Positions 26,463 to 34,921 of a DNA stretch of 64,000 bases are shown one piece after another (position 1 is the first letter of the stretch; every line of letters starts with the position of its first letter). Source of the DNA: Chitinophagaceae bacterium 26-R-25 (lineage in GTDB: Bacteria > Bacteroidota > Bacteroidia > Chitinophagales > Chitinophagaceae); contig JARWSJ010000001.1 in the NCBI GenBank assembly GCA_029906195.1, positions 1,736,001-1,800,000 on the forward strand, given 5' to 3'. A program made the translations under genes and the position numbers. Under the pieces are notes generated by a model. That model was not told the DNA's origin and did no database searches. It saw nothing but the letters and a program-made list of their open reading frames with translations.

Positions 26463-26693
26463 ATGGGTTTATCAATTTTAGCATTCGGACAAGTAGCGGA
26501 AATCACCGGCATGACATTTTCTTTTGATCATGTATCGGATACCAATGCGCTTAAACTTGCATTGGAGAAGGCTTTCCCGGCACTGCAGCATGTTCGCTAT
26601 ACTATTGCGGTTGATAAGAACACGATAACTACCAACACGATTTTAAACGAAAATTCTGTGGTGGCACTGTTGCCGCCATTTTCCGGGGGATGA
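26463..26693 (+). CDS. moaD: MoaD-type sulfur carrier
   Basis: 76 residues, a ubiquitin-like small subunit of molybdopterin synthase. The C-terminus ends in the obligatory Gly-Gly (LLPPFSGG), which is adenylylated and thiocarboxylated. The preceding strand NENSVVALLPP is typical. It is followed by its activating enzyme and by moaE, its synthase partner. Confidence 0.88.
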   Translation: MGLSILAFGQVAEITGMTFSFDHVSDTNALKLALEKAFPALQHVRYTIAVDKNTITTNTILNENSVVALLPPFSGG

Positions 26694-26697
26694 ATAT

Positions 26698-26771
26698 GTA
26701 GAGACGCATTATCATGCGTCTCCACGTAATTACGCGTCTACGCACAGAGACGCATTATCATGCGTCTCTAC
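26698..26771. repeat. Two palindromes of the GTAGAGACGCAT class
   Basis: gtagagacgcattatcatgc and its complement form the first palindrome (26698-26725); a second copy lies at 26746-26771, opposite in flank, with gcgtctac remnants between. A third relative sits at 43328-43352. They occupy the whole gap between moaD and the MoeB-like gene. Confidence 0.85.
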
Positions 26772-26780
26772 ATTTTATCA

Positions 26781-27875
26781 ATGACAAAAACAACACGATA
26801 CGAACGTCAAACGGCACTAAAAGAACTTGGAGAACAAGGGCAGCAACAACTGTTGCAGGCAAAGGTATTGGTGATTGGTGCCGGCGGCCTGGGCTGCCCC
26901 ATATTGCAGTATTTGACGGCGGCAGGTGTGGGCGAGATCGGCATTGCGGATGATGATGTTGTTGCGCTCAATAATTTACATCGCCAGATTTTATATACCG
27001 AAAATCATGTCGGCAAATTAAAAGTTGAAGCCGCTGCCGATGTATTGCAACGAATGAACTCCACTGTAAAAATCAATCAACACATTGTCAGGCTGGACAA
27101 CAAAAATATTTTGCCCATCATTCGCTTGTATGATGTGGTAGTTGATGCAACAGACAATATTCCGACGCGATACATGGTCAACGACGCTTGTTATCTGCTC
27201 AGCAAACCGATGGTCTACGGAAGTATTTTAAGATTTGAAGGACAGTTGGCAGTTTTCAACTACAACACAAACATCACCTACAGGGACCTGTTTCCGCAAC
27301 AACCAAAAGAAAATGAAATTGCTGATTGCAACGAAGCCGGTGTTATCGGTGTGTTGCCAGGGATTATAGGAAGCTTGCAGGCTGCCGAGACCATCAAAAT
27401 CATAACGGGAATAGGACAAGTTGCTTCGGGCAAATTGCTCACCTACAATATGCTGCACAACAGCTTGTATGAATTCAATATTTCAGCAAATCCCTCGGCA
27501 GCGTCATTTTTGCCTGCCGATGAAAAAGCATTTGAGCATGCAGACTACGGCGAAGTTTGCGATGTATTCACTGTTCGGGAAATTGACATTTCATCTTTCG
27601 ACAAAATACGCAATTTACCAGACACCATTGTTGTAGATGTTCGTGAGGAATATGAGTTGAGTGAAACACCGGCACTTGAAAGCATCCAAATGCCTTTCAG
27701 TGTTTTTGATGAAAATATAGAACTGCCAAATAGCGACACCATTGTGGTGGTTTGCAAATCCGGACACCGGAGCAAAGCTGCAGCGGCACTGCTTTCAAGG
27801 AAATACAAGAATGTTGTTAGCTTACACGGAGGTATCAATAACTGGCTCACCTTAAACAAAATGGACGATGCATAA
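26781..27875 (+). CDS. MoeB/ThiF-family adenylyltransferase with rhodanese domain
   Basis: 364 residues from the ATG at 26781; an upstream in-frame ATG at 26760 lies in the palindrome and is unlikely. N-terminal E1-like domain: RYERQTALKELG, VIGAGGLGCPILQYL, ADDDVVALNNLHRQILY, DATDNIPTRY and the catalytic cysteine in DCNEAGV. The zinc-binding CxxC pairs of E. coli MoeB are not seen (YRDLF stands where YRCLF is usual). C-terminal rhodanese domain with VVVCKSGHRSKAAA. It should activate MoaD and supply its sulfur. Overlaps moaE by 8 bases. Confidence 0.88.
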   Translation: MTKTTRYERQTALKELGEQGQQQLLQAKVLVIGAGGLGCPILQYLTAAGVGEIGIADDDVVALNNLHRQILYTENHVGKLKVEAAADVLQRMNSTVKINQHIVRLDNKNILPIIRLYDVVVDATDNIPTRYMVNDACYLLSKPMVYGSILRFEGQLAVFNYNTNITYRDLFPQQPKENEIADCNEAGVIGVLPGIIGSLQAAETIKIITGIGQVASGKLLTYNMLHNSLYEFNISANPSAASFLPADEKAFEHADYGEVCDVFTVREIDISSFDKIRNLPDTIVVDVREEYELSETPALESIQMPFSVFDENIELPNSDTIVVVCKSGHRSKAAAALLSRKYKNVVSLHGGINNWLTLNKMDDA

Positions 27876-28305
27876 ACCAAAAGATATTTTCATTGAAGGA
27901 GCCATCCCTCCTGCTATGATCGCGGATAGCATTGCTAAGCATCAGACAAAAACGGAGATTGGCGCACACAGTATTTTCCTCGGCCAGGTCAGAAAAGATG
28001 TGATCAACGAGCAACAGGTTGCGGCTATTGAATACACAACATACAAGGACATGGCGCTGGAAAAAATGCATGAGATCCGCGAAGAGATTTTTGGAAAATA
28101 TCCGCTTACCTGCATGCACATTTATCATAGTCTCGGCATTGTAAACGCCGGAGAAATATGTTTATTCGTGTTCACGTCTTCAGCTCATAGAAAAGAAGCC
28201 ATCGAAGCTTGTGAAGAGTTGGTGAACCGCATCAAAGCAGAATTACCGGTGTGGGGAAAAGAAATTTTTGAAAACGAAACCTATCAATGGAAGCAAAATA
28301 AATAA
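27868..28305 (+). CDS. moaE: Molybdopterin synthase catalytic subunit
   Basis: 145 residues. MoaE transfers sulfur from MoaD thiocarboxylate to precursor Z. Family features: HSIFLGQVRKDV, AIEYTTYKDMALEKM, HIYHSLGIVNAGEICLFVFTSSAHRKEAIEAC, and the active-site end LPVWGKEIFENETYQWKQN. The first of two adjacent lysines usual in 'PxWKKE' is glycine, while the second is kept. The start overlaps the end of the MoeB-like gene, a sign of translational coupling. Confidence 0.92.
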   Translation: MHKPKDIFIEGAIPPAMIADSIAKHQTKTEIGAHSIFLGQVRKDVINEQQVAAIEYTTYKDMALEKMHEIREEIFGKYPLTCMHIYHSLGIVNAGEICLFVFTSSAHRKEAIEACEELVNRIKAELPVWGKEIFENETYQWKQNK

Positions 28306-28307
28306 GC

Positions 28308-29222
28308 ATGGTAAACATCACGAACAAAGTTAACAGTCTTCGCAAAGCCATTGCACAAGCCGTTGTGAGCGTATCGCAGCAAGAAACGATCGAGGCCATT
28401 AAGAACAGGCAGGTTCCTAAAGGTGATGTCTTTGAATTTTCCCGCGCCGCAGGTTTACTGGCGATTAAAAAAACAAGTGACCTGATCCCTGACTGTCATC
28501 CTCTACCTGTTGAGTTTGCAAACATCACCTACACGATTGATGGTTTCAATATCATCATTGAAGTGGAGGTGCATACCATTTACAAGACCGGCGTGGAAGT
28601 AGAAGCCATGCACGGGGCCTCTCTGACTGCATTAACAATGTACGACATGCTGAAACCGATTGATAAAGAAATCGAGATCAGTCATATAAAATTATTGAAC
28701 AAGAAAGGCGGCAAGTCAGATTTTAGCGATCGCCTTAACAAACAATTGTTATGTGCCGTGGTAGTCTGCTCAGACAGTATTGCCGCACAGGAAAAGAAAG
28801 ATAGTGCGGGCAAAGCGATCATGCAGATATTGCAGCATCATGGTTTGCAGACAAACTACTACGGCGTTATTCCTGATGAGTTTTCATTGATCCAGGAAAA
28901 AGTTTTACAACTAAGCGACGAAAATTACAACCTCGTTCTTATTACTGGTGGTACGGGTTTATCGCCTCGCGATGTAACGCCCGAAGCCATTACTCCGCTG
29001 CTCGACCGCGCCATTCCCGGCATTATGGAGGCGGCCCGCAGCTATGGCCAACAACGCACTCCTTACGCCATGCTTTCACGTGGTGTTGCAGGCTTTATAA
29101 AAAACACACTCGTCATAACACTACCGGGTTCCACCCGCGGCGCAGAAGAAACCATGCAAGCGCTGTTCCCCTATGTGCTCCATATTTTTAAAGTGGCGGA
29201 GGGAATGAGGCATGACAGCTAG
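28308..29222 (+). CDS. MoaC-MoaB fusion for molybdenum cofactor synthesis
   Basis: 304 residues in two domains. Residues 1-about 145 are MoaC (SLRKAIAQAVVSVS, GDVFEFSRAAGLLAIKKTSDLIPDCHPLP, VEVHTIYKTGVEVEAMHGAS), which rearranges the GTP-derived intermediate to cyclic pyranopterin. Residues about 150-304 are MoaB/Mog (CAVVVCSDSIAAQEKKDSAGK, LITGGTGLSPRDVTPEA, GSTRGAEETMQALFP), which adenylylates molybdopterin. Fused forms are known in bacteria. It ends the cofactor run. MoaA, which acts before MoaC, is not in the window. Confidence 0.93.
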   Translation: MVNITNKVNSLRKAIAQAVVSVSQQETIEAIKNRQVPKGDVFEFSRAAGLLAIKKTSDLIPDCHPLPVEFANITYTIDGFNIIIEVEVHTIYKTGVEVEAMHGASLTALTMYDMLKPIDKEIEISHIKLLNKKGGKSDFSDRLNKQLLCAVVVCSDSIAAQEKKDSAGKAIMQILQHHGLQTNYYGVIPDEFSLIQEKVLQLSDENYNLVLITGGTGLSPRDVTPEAITPLLDRAIPGIMEAARSYGQQRTPYAMLSRGVAGFIKNTLVITLPGSTRGAEETMQALFPYVLHIFKVAEGMRHDS

Positions 29223-29226
29223 AGAG

Positions 29227-29356
29227 GGAACGCAGATTTTCATGATTGTCATGATTAATAAGATTTTTTGATTTGAAATTTCACGACTCTCTCAACTTTT
29301 AGTCTCAATTCTTCATTGATCATCAAAATCATGACAATCATGAAAATCTGCGTTCC
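29227..29356. repeat. Paired inverted arms (gaacgcagattttcatga type)
   Basis: Arm A starts at 29227, arm B ends at 29356 (tcatgaaaatctgcgttc). Near-identical to the arms at 12325-12450, 32371-32488, 36529-36672 and 39439-39602. Begins 5 bases after the moaC-moaB stop. Confidence 0.75.
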
Positions 29357-29376
29357 ATTTTCCGTAAATTAGGAGT

Positions 29377-30312
29377 ATGAAAAAACTGACCGCATTCATC
29401 CTTTTCTGTGCTGTGGCTCTGGGGCTGTATGCACAGAAAACTACCGATAAATCTGCCGCTGCCAAAAGTGAACCTTTGGCCAATTCATTACTTTGGAAGA
29501 TAAGCGGTCATGGGCTCGCCCATCCTTCTTATCTTTTTGGCACCATGCACATTTTGTGCGCCGATGATGCGCAACTGAGCGACTCGCTGGAATTTGTCAT
29601 CAGAACCACCGACAAAGTGTATTTTGAAATTGACATGGACAACATGATGGAAATGATGGGTGCATTGAGATACATCCGCATGAATGGCAATCAGAAACTG
29701 GCGGACTTGCTGAGTGAGGGTGACTACAAAAAAGTGAAGGATTATTTTACGAAGAATCCCTCTATGATTCCATTCAGCATGATGGAGAAATTCAAACCTT
29801 ATTTCATTGCATCGCTTTTATCTGAACAAAAAATGGATTGCCCGCAGAAAGACGGCATGGAGCAAGTGATCATGACCTACGCAAAGAAGAAAAACAAGGA
29901 AATAAAAGGACTTGAAACAGCGGCATACCAGGCAAGTATTTTTGACAGTATCCCTTACAAAAAACAGGCAGACGAACTTGTCAAGATGATTGATAGCATT
30001 GATGTAAAAAGCAATGACGATACCGATCTGGAGGAGGTATACAGAAGCCAGGACCTTGCTAAAATCCAGGAAATGGTCATGAAGGAAGACGACATCAATC
30101 AGTCGCTCGATCTGCTTTTATACAACCGCAATAAAAACTGGGCGGTAAAAATTAATGACATTATTCAATCCACACCATGTCTTTTTGCCGTAGGTGCCGC
30201 ACACCTTCCAGGCGAACTGGGCGTCATCAATCTGTTGAAAAAACAAGGATATATTTTAACGCCGGTTAAGCATGCTCCAACAAACAAAAACACACAGGTA
30301 GCAAAGAAATAA
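29377..30312 (+). CDS. TraB/GumN-family secreted protein
   Basis: 311 residues with a signal peptide (cleavage near LYA-QK). The family opens with a GTMH motif: here HPSYLFGTMHILC. It closes with VGAAHLPGELGVINLLKKQGY, the second conserved box. The TraB/GumN (TIKI-like) fold is a putative metalloprotease in which the histidine and glutamate of these boxes act in metal binding. A periplasmic or surface role is likely; substrate unknown. The stop is flush with an aactgaat arm. Confidence 0.85.
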   Translation: MKKLTAFILFCAVALGLYAQKTTDKSAAAKSEPLANSLLWKISGHGLAHPSYLFGTMHILCADDAQLSDSLEFVIRTTDKVYFEIDMDNMMEMMGALRYIRMNGNQKLADLLSEGDYKKVKDYFTKNPSMIPFSMMEKFKPYFIASLLSEQKMDCPQKDGMEQVIMTYAKKKNKEIKGLETAAYQASIFDSIPYKKQADELVKMIDSIDVKSNDDTDLEEVYRSQDLAKIQEMVMKEDDINQSLDLLLYNRNKNWAVKINDIIQSTPCLFAVGAAHLPGELGVINLLKKQGYILTPVKHAPTNKNTQVAKK

Positions 30313-30409
30313 CTGAGTAACTGAATGACTGAAGTTCAAATGCAGTTACTCAGTACGAATATCAACCACTCAGTTATTCAGTCATTCAATTATTCAGTCA
30401 TTCAGTTAC
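30310..30409. repeat. Paired inverted octamer arms (aactgaat type)
   Basis: Arm A 30310-30330 and arm B 30368-30409 lie between convergent genes, and both stop codons are inside them. Confidence 0.75.
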
Positions 30410-32328
30410 TCCACTACGGCTTCCTCGCCATACATTTGTCCTTTGTACTTCAACGATGGTGATGAAAGAAATGCGCCTAAACCAAGATCGCTCCATTTCT
30501 CATCCACTGACTTGATAGTTTCATCTGCTGCAACAATAATATTCGGCCAGTCACGCTGAAACCCATCAAGTTCCTTGGTTTTACGTGTACCGTCCAGACC
30601 AAGGCAGGCAAAGGTTTTACCGGCTTGCGTAAGCGAATCTTTTTTCACCAGCAACGAATCGCGTTTGGGGTCAAGATTGTTACAGAAGCGCCACAATGCA
30701 GTTGGCAGGTCTTTCGCGTCTACCGTATGTTCGACGTATAAGATCATTTTGATGCCTTCCATTTCAGGAAGTTTGCAAAGCTGCTCATGCAACTCTTTTA
30801 CATGCTGTCTTCTACCCTTTTCAACGGAAACAATAATACAGCCAATACCATCTTGCAGCAGTGCTGTGTTCACGCTTTTTATTTCAGGATACAATTGAAG
30901 AAGCGTGTTTTCATTCAAAGCAAATGCAGCGGGCGCTAACCAATTGCAATCTTCAATTTCTTCTTCCATTTTTTTGGTACCGTCAATGCAAATCTTTCCG
31001 CCAAAACCGAGTTTATTGCAACTATGATCCAGCACGTCCATCGGACCGGTGCTGATGACTACATCGTTTGCCACATCTAAATTGGCGAACACATATTTCG
31101 CCAATGCCTTGTAGTCCTGTATTTTAACATGCTGATCTCCCAGCACCAAAATTTTGTTGAACATCATTTGTCCCGCTCCCCACATGGCATTCATAACTTT
31201 CTGCCCCTGCCCGGCATATGATTTTTCTATTTGTGCAATCACCAGGTTGTGGAACACACCTTCAATCGGCATGTCCATATCAATGATCTCCGGCACCATC
31301 GTCATTTTAATCGGTGCAAGGAAAATTCTTTCTGTTGCCTTTCCTAACCAGGCATCTTCCTGTGGTGGAATCCCAACGATGGTCGCAGGATAGACTGCAT
31401 TTTTTTTGTGCGTAATGGCGGTGATGTGAAAACGCGGATACCAGTCAGGCAGCGAATAATATCCCGTATGATCACCGAACGGTCCTTCCCAGATCAAATC
31501 TTCATCTGGCTCAACATAACCTTCAATGATGAAATCTGCATCTGCGGGCACTTCTATTTCGGGTTGCGTGATACATTTCACCAGCTCCACTTTCTTCTTG
31601 CGTAAGAAGCCGGCCAACATGTATTCATCTACATTTTCCGGTAACGGCGCAGTTGCGCTGTACGCATAAGCCGGATCACCGCCGAGTGCCACTGCCACGG
31701 GCATTCTTTTATTCAACTTTTTATATTCGCTGAAATGTTTCGCACTCACCTTATGCTTGTGCCAGTGCATGCCGGTGAGCGTTGGGCTAAACACCTGCAT
31801 GCGGTACATGCCCACATTTCTTGCATGTGTGTTGGGATCTTTTGTATGAATAACAGGCAGCGTCACAAACGGACCGCCATCCTTCGGCCAGCAGGTAATT
31901 ACCGGCAGTTTAGTAATATCGGGAGTCGCCATTACCACGTCCTGGCACTCGCCCCTTCCGCTTTTTACTTTGGGCATCCAGCTCGCAAACTGACTCAGTT
32001 TTGGTAACAACTTCAGTTTATCGATAATGTTTTCCTTCGGAGCAGAAAGCATTTTAAACAGCCCTTCAATTTCTTTCGCCACATCGTCCAGGTGATTTAC
32101 GCCGAGCGCCATGCACATGCGTTTTTCACTGCCATAAGCATTCATGAGTACGGGAAAATCGTACCCTGTATTTTCGAATAGCAACGCTTTACCTCCATTG
32201 CCACTTTTGCTGATCCTGTCTGTGATTTCTGCTATCTCCAGCGCGGGGTTAACATATTCTTTGATACGCACCAATTCTCCCGCACTTTCAAGCGCCTGTA
32301 TAAATTCCTGCTGATTTTTGTATGCCAT
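30406..32328 (-). CDS. UbiD-family decarboxylase (menaquinone-type)
   Basis: 640 residues, the longer form seen in Bacteroidota menaquinone or aromatic-acid decarboxylases. UbiD enzymes use prenylated FMN. Visible family parts: GNGGKALLFENTGYDFPVLMNAYGSE near the N-terminus, GMYRMQVFSPTLTGMHWHKHK, the EGPFGDHTGYYSLPDWYP segment with the Mn/K-site glutamate, and GLDGTRKTKELDGFQRDWP at the C-terminus. The reaction is inferred as decarboxylation in quinone synthesis. Monocistronic. Confidence 0.88.
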   Translation of the reverse strand: MAYKNQQEFIQALESAGELVRIKEYVNPALEIAEITDRISKSGNGGKALLFENTGYDFPVLMNAYGSEKRMCMALGVNHLDDVAKEIEGLFKMLSAPKENIIDKLKLLPKLSQFASWMPKVKSGRGECQDVVMATPDITKLPVITCWPKDGGPFVTLPVIHTKDPNTHARNVGMYRMQVFSPTLTGMHWHKHKVSAKHFSEYKKLNKRMPVAVALGGDPAYAYSATAPLPENVDEYMLAGFLRKKKVELVKCITQPEIEVPADADFIIEGYVEPDEDLIWEGPFGDHTGYYSLPDWYPRFHITAITHKKNAVYPATIVGIPPQEDAWLGKATERIFLAPIKMTMVPEIIDMDMPIEGVFHNLVIAQIEKSYAGQGQKVMNAMWGAGQMMFNKILVLGDQHVKIQDYKALAKYVFANLDVANDVVISTGPMDVLDHSCNKLGFGGKICIDGTKKMEEEIEDCNWLAPAAFALNENTLLQLYPEIKSVNTALLQDGIGCIIVSVEKGRRQHVKELHEQLCKLPEMEGIKMILYVEHTVDAKDLPTALWRFCNNLDPKRDSLLVKKDSLTQAGKTFACLGLDGTRKTKELDGFQRDWPNIIVAADETIKSVDEKWSDLGLGAFLSSPSLKYKGQMYGEEAVVE

Positions 32329-32344
32329 GGCTGCAAATGTAGAT

Positions 32345-32636
32345 CAATTTGAAAATTTGAAGATGAGGGAGAACGCAGATTTTCATGATTGTCATGATTT
32401 TTATGATCTTTTGATTTGAGGTTGAGGGAACCAGCGACCTCAGATTTAAATCATCACTTATCATGAAAACCATAAAAATCTGCGTTCCGTCTCTCACATT
32501 TCGTTGCCACACCTTAAAGCTTGAACCATACTCTTTTGTTCCAGTGCTTTAACGATCATATAACAAAACCCTCGATTCATTAAAAAAATGTCGCACATTT
32601 CATCTTCAAATTTTCAAATCTTCAAATTTTCAGATT
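32345..32636. repeat. Nested inverted repeat: aatttgaaa arms enclosing gaacgcag arms
   Basis: Outer arms 32345-32363 and 32598-32636; inner gaacgcagattttcatga arms from 32371 and ending at 32488. The element fills the 350-base gap between divergent genes. Apart from a promoter for the right-hand gene I see nothing else in it. Confidence 0.7.
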
Positions 32637-32645
32637 AATAATTTG

Positions 32646-32653
32646 TAAGTTTG
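32646..32653 (+). promoter_or_regulatory. Bacteroidota -7 element of the gliding-domain gene
   Basis: TAAGTTTG matches TAnnTTTG and lies 25 bases before the start codon. No clear TTTG at the -33 position. Confidence 0.4.
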
Positions 32654-32678
32654 TCTATACACCCGACCACATGCTGCC

Positions 32679-34613
32679 ATGAAAAGACTGTTTGTACTGT
32701 GCATTCTTATCGCGTTTTTTAGTCCACAAATTTTTGCCCAACAACTTTGCAACGGCAGCCTTGGCGATCCCGTGGTCAACATTACTTTTGGCAGCGGCAG
32801 CAATCCCGGGCCTCCTCTGGATCCTTCAGTTACTTTTTACAGTTACTATGGCGTTGATGCTTGTCCCAATGATGGATATTACACCATCAGCAACTCCATT
32901 GTAGCATGCTTCGGCGATTCCTGGCATGCCATCCGCAACCATACACCTGGCGATGCCAACGGTTACATGATGGTGGTAAATGCATCTATCCAGCATGGCG
33001 ACTTTTACACCCAAAAGGTTTCAGGATTGTGCGGCAACACCACTTATGAGTTTGCCGCATGGGTCGTAAATATTCTCAAACAATCAGCCTGTGGTGGCCC
33101 CGGCTCCCAACAGGAGCCTAATCTCACGTTTAACATAGAAACAACTACAGGAACTGTGCTGAGCACTTATTCCACAGGAAAAATTCCCTCCACCACTTCA
33201 CCGGTTTGGAAACAATATGGCCTTTTCTTTCAAACGCCTACAAATGTGGACCAGGTTGTGATCCGAATGACAAATAATGCCGATGGCGGTTGCGGAAACG
33301 ACATTGCGCTTGACGATATCACCTTTCGTGCATGCGGCCCGATGCTGAATGCAGGGGATGCGACGACGCACAGTCCCAGCGTGAATCAATGCGAGAATGC
33401 GTTGTCGCCGGTACAGCTGCAGGCAACTGTTACAGCCGGTTATAACAATCCGACTTATCAATGGCAGAACAGCATCGATAATGGCGCTACTTGGTCAGAT
33501 ATTCCCGGCGCCACCACCACGACGCTTAATTTCACGCCAACCGGAAAAGGTGTTGTTCTATACCGTATCGCATCTGCAGAACTGGGAAATATCAATTCAT
33601 CAGCGTGCAGAATTGTGTCAAATACGGTAACGGTTACGGTTAACGCTATTCCGGCGACGGGTATCGGCTCCAACAGTCCGGTCTGTGATAACAATACCAT
33701 AAAACTTTCCGCCAATGCGGGCAAAAGTTTCGCCTGGACGGGGCCAAACAGTTTTACTTCAACTGACCAAAACCCAACATTGACGGCACATGCGGCTGCC
33801 GCTGGAACTTACAAGCTGGCTTATACCGATAATAATAACTGCTCCACGACCGGCGCGGTGGACGTTGTGGTAAATCCGTTACCGGTGATTACTGCAGGCG
33901 AAGATGCTGCTATTTGCAATGGAGAAACGACCAACCTGCAAGCTGCTGGTGGCGCTAACTACGTGTGGTCGCCACCGACAGGATTATCAAGTTCAGGTGT
34001 TGCAAATCCTGTCGCATCGCCGACTCAAACGACGACTTATCATGTTTCGGCATCTGATGCAAATGGATGCACAGGCTCTGACGATGTTGTGGTAACTGTT
34101 TGGAAAAATCCGACTGCCAATGCCGGGCCTGACAGGAAAATTTTAGACGGACAATACATCACTCTAAACGGCGCTGCTTCGGGTGATGATGTCAGTTATA
34201 GCTGGCAACCACTTACCGACATCTCCGGCGAAACCACTTTGCAACCAACTGTGAACCCGGCAAAGGATGCGATTTATACCCTCGTGGTTACGTCGGCACA
34301 TGATTGTCCGACAGCCACTGATGATGTATTTGTCAAAGTGTTCAAAAAACTCATCATACCCAACGCATTTTCTCCAAATGGTGATGGCGCAAATGATTAC
34401 TGGCGCCTCGAATCATTGCAGGTTTATCCAACGTCTACCGTCAATGTCTATAACAGGTTTGGGCAATGTGTTTTTTCGGCTGTAGGCGCCGATTCACCTA
34501 TTTGGGATGGTAAATTTCAAGGCAAACCATGCCCTATGGGCGGTTACTCCTATGTGATTGATCTGAAAAACGGCACGCCCGTATTGTCGGGAATGTTGTT
34601 TATCGTGCTGTAG
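32679..34613 (+). CDS. Large secreted protein with gliding-motility-type C-terminal domain
   Basis: 644 residues. Signal peptide to about residue 20 (FA-QQ). Residues about 30-215 form a jelly-roll-like module (FYTQKVSGLCGNTTYEFAAWVVN, VVIRMTNNADGGCGNDIALDDITF). Residues about 225-545 hold Ig/PKD-like repeats with the pattern 'PSCDGxx-x-LSAN-GxxYxWxxP'. The last about 90 residues are the type-B T9SS sorting domain: IIPNAFSPNGDGANDYW and VYNRFGQCVF...WDGKFQGKPCPMGGYSYVIDL. The protein should be exported by the type IX system and attached to or released from the surface; the adhesive role is inferred. Confidence 0.88.
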   Translation: MKRLFVLCILIAFFSPQIFAQQLCNGSLGDPVVNITFGSGSNPGPPLDPSVTFYSYYGVDACPNDGYYTISNSIVACFGDSWHAIRNHTPGDANGYMMVVNASIQHGDFYTQKVSGLCGNTTYEFAAWVVNILKQSACGGPGSQQEPNLTFNIETTTGTVLSTYSTGKIPSTTSPVWKQYGLFFQTPTNVDQVVIRMTNNADGGCGNDIALDDITFRACGPMLNAGDATTHSPSVNQCENALSPVQLQATVTAGYNNPTYQWQNSIDNGATWSDIPGATTTTLNFTPTGKGVVLYRIASAELGNINSSACRIVSNTVTVTVNAIPATGIGSNSPVCDNNTIKLSANAGKSFAWTGPNSFTSTDQNPTLTAHAAAAGTYKLAYTDNNNCSTTGAVDVVVNPLPVITAGEDAAICNGETTNLQAAGGANYVWSPPTGLSSSGVANPVASPTQTTTYHVSASDANGCTGSDDVVVTVWKNPTANAGPDRKILDGQYITLNGAASGDDVSYSWQPLTDISGETTLQPTVNPAKDAIYTLVVTSAHDCPTATDDVFVKVFKKLIIPNAFSPNGDGANDYWRLESLQVYPTSTVNVYNRFGQCVFSAVGADSPIWDGKFQGKPCPMGGYSYVIDLKNGTPVLSGMLFIVL

Positions 34614-34741
34614 ATTTATGCGGAACGCTTAATGCCCAATGCTTAACGCTAGTTGAAATTCAGATCTTGCCAATAAGTTTTCATATGGCAAGAAAATGCG
34701 AGCTCTGTTGCGTTAGGCGTTAGGCGTCCTGCATATTGCAT

Positions 34742-34779
34742 AAAAAAAGTCAATGAAAAACTTCATTGACTTTTTTTAT
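34742..34779. terminator. Bidirectional intrinsic terminator
   Basis: aaagtcaatgaa-aaac-ttcattgacttt stem with A-run before and T-run after, between two convergent genes. Confidence 0.85.
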
Positions 34780-34802
34780 GATAAGGCTTGATTTAACTAA
34801 AC

Positions 34803-34921
34803 ATTGAAAGTTGAAAATTGAAAATTGTTGGAAAACTGATGGCGAATGTTATTCGATGCGTTGGGCGAATTCGATTCGCCCCTACGACCATTTTCAATTT
34901 TCAATTTTCCATTTTCAATTA
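34803..34921. repeat. Paired inverted octamer arms (aattgaaa type)
   Basis: Arm A 34803-34829, arm B 34890-34921. The spacer holds the palindrome gggcgaattcgattcgccc (34863-34881). The stop of the DUF6089-like gene is flush with arm B. Confidence 0.7.

Noticed and set aside
26698-26771. Insertion-sequence ends
   Set aside because: Palindromes without an enclosed or adjacent transposase and without target-site duplications that I could see; treated as REP-like repeats.
34863-34881. gggcgaattcgattcgccc as a protein-binding site
   Set aside because: It lies within the loop of a stop-anchored inverted repeat, and a similar short palindrome sits in another loop (about 44135), so it is better treated as part of the repeat system.
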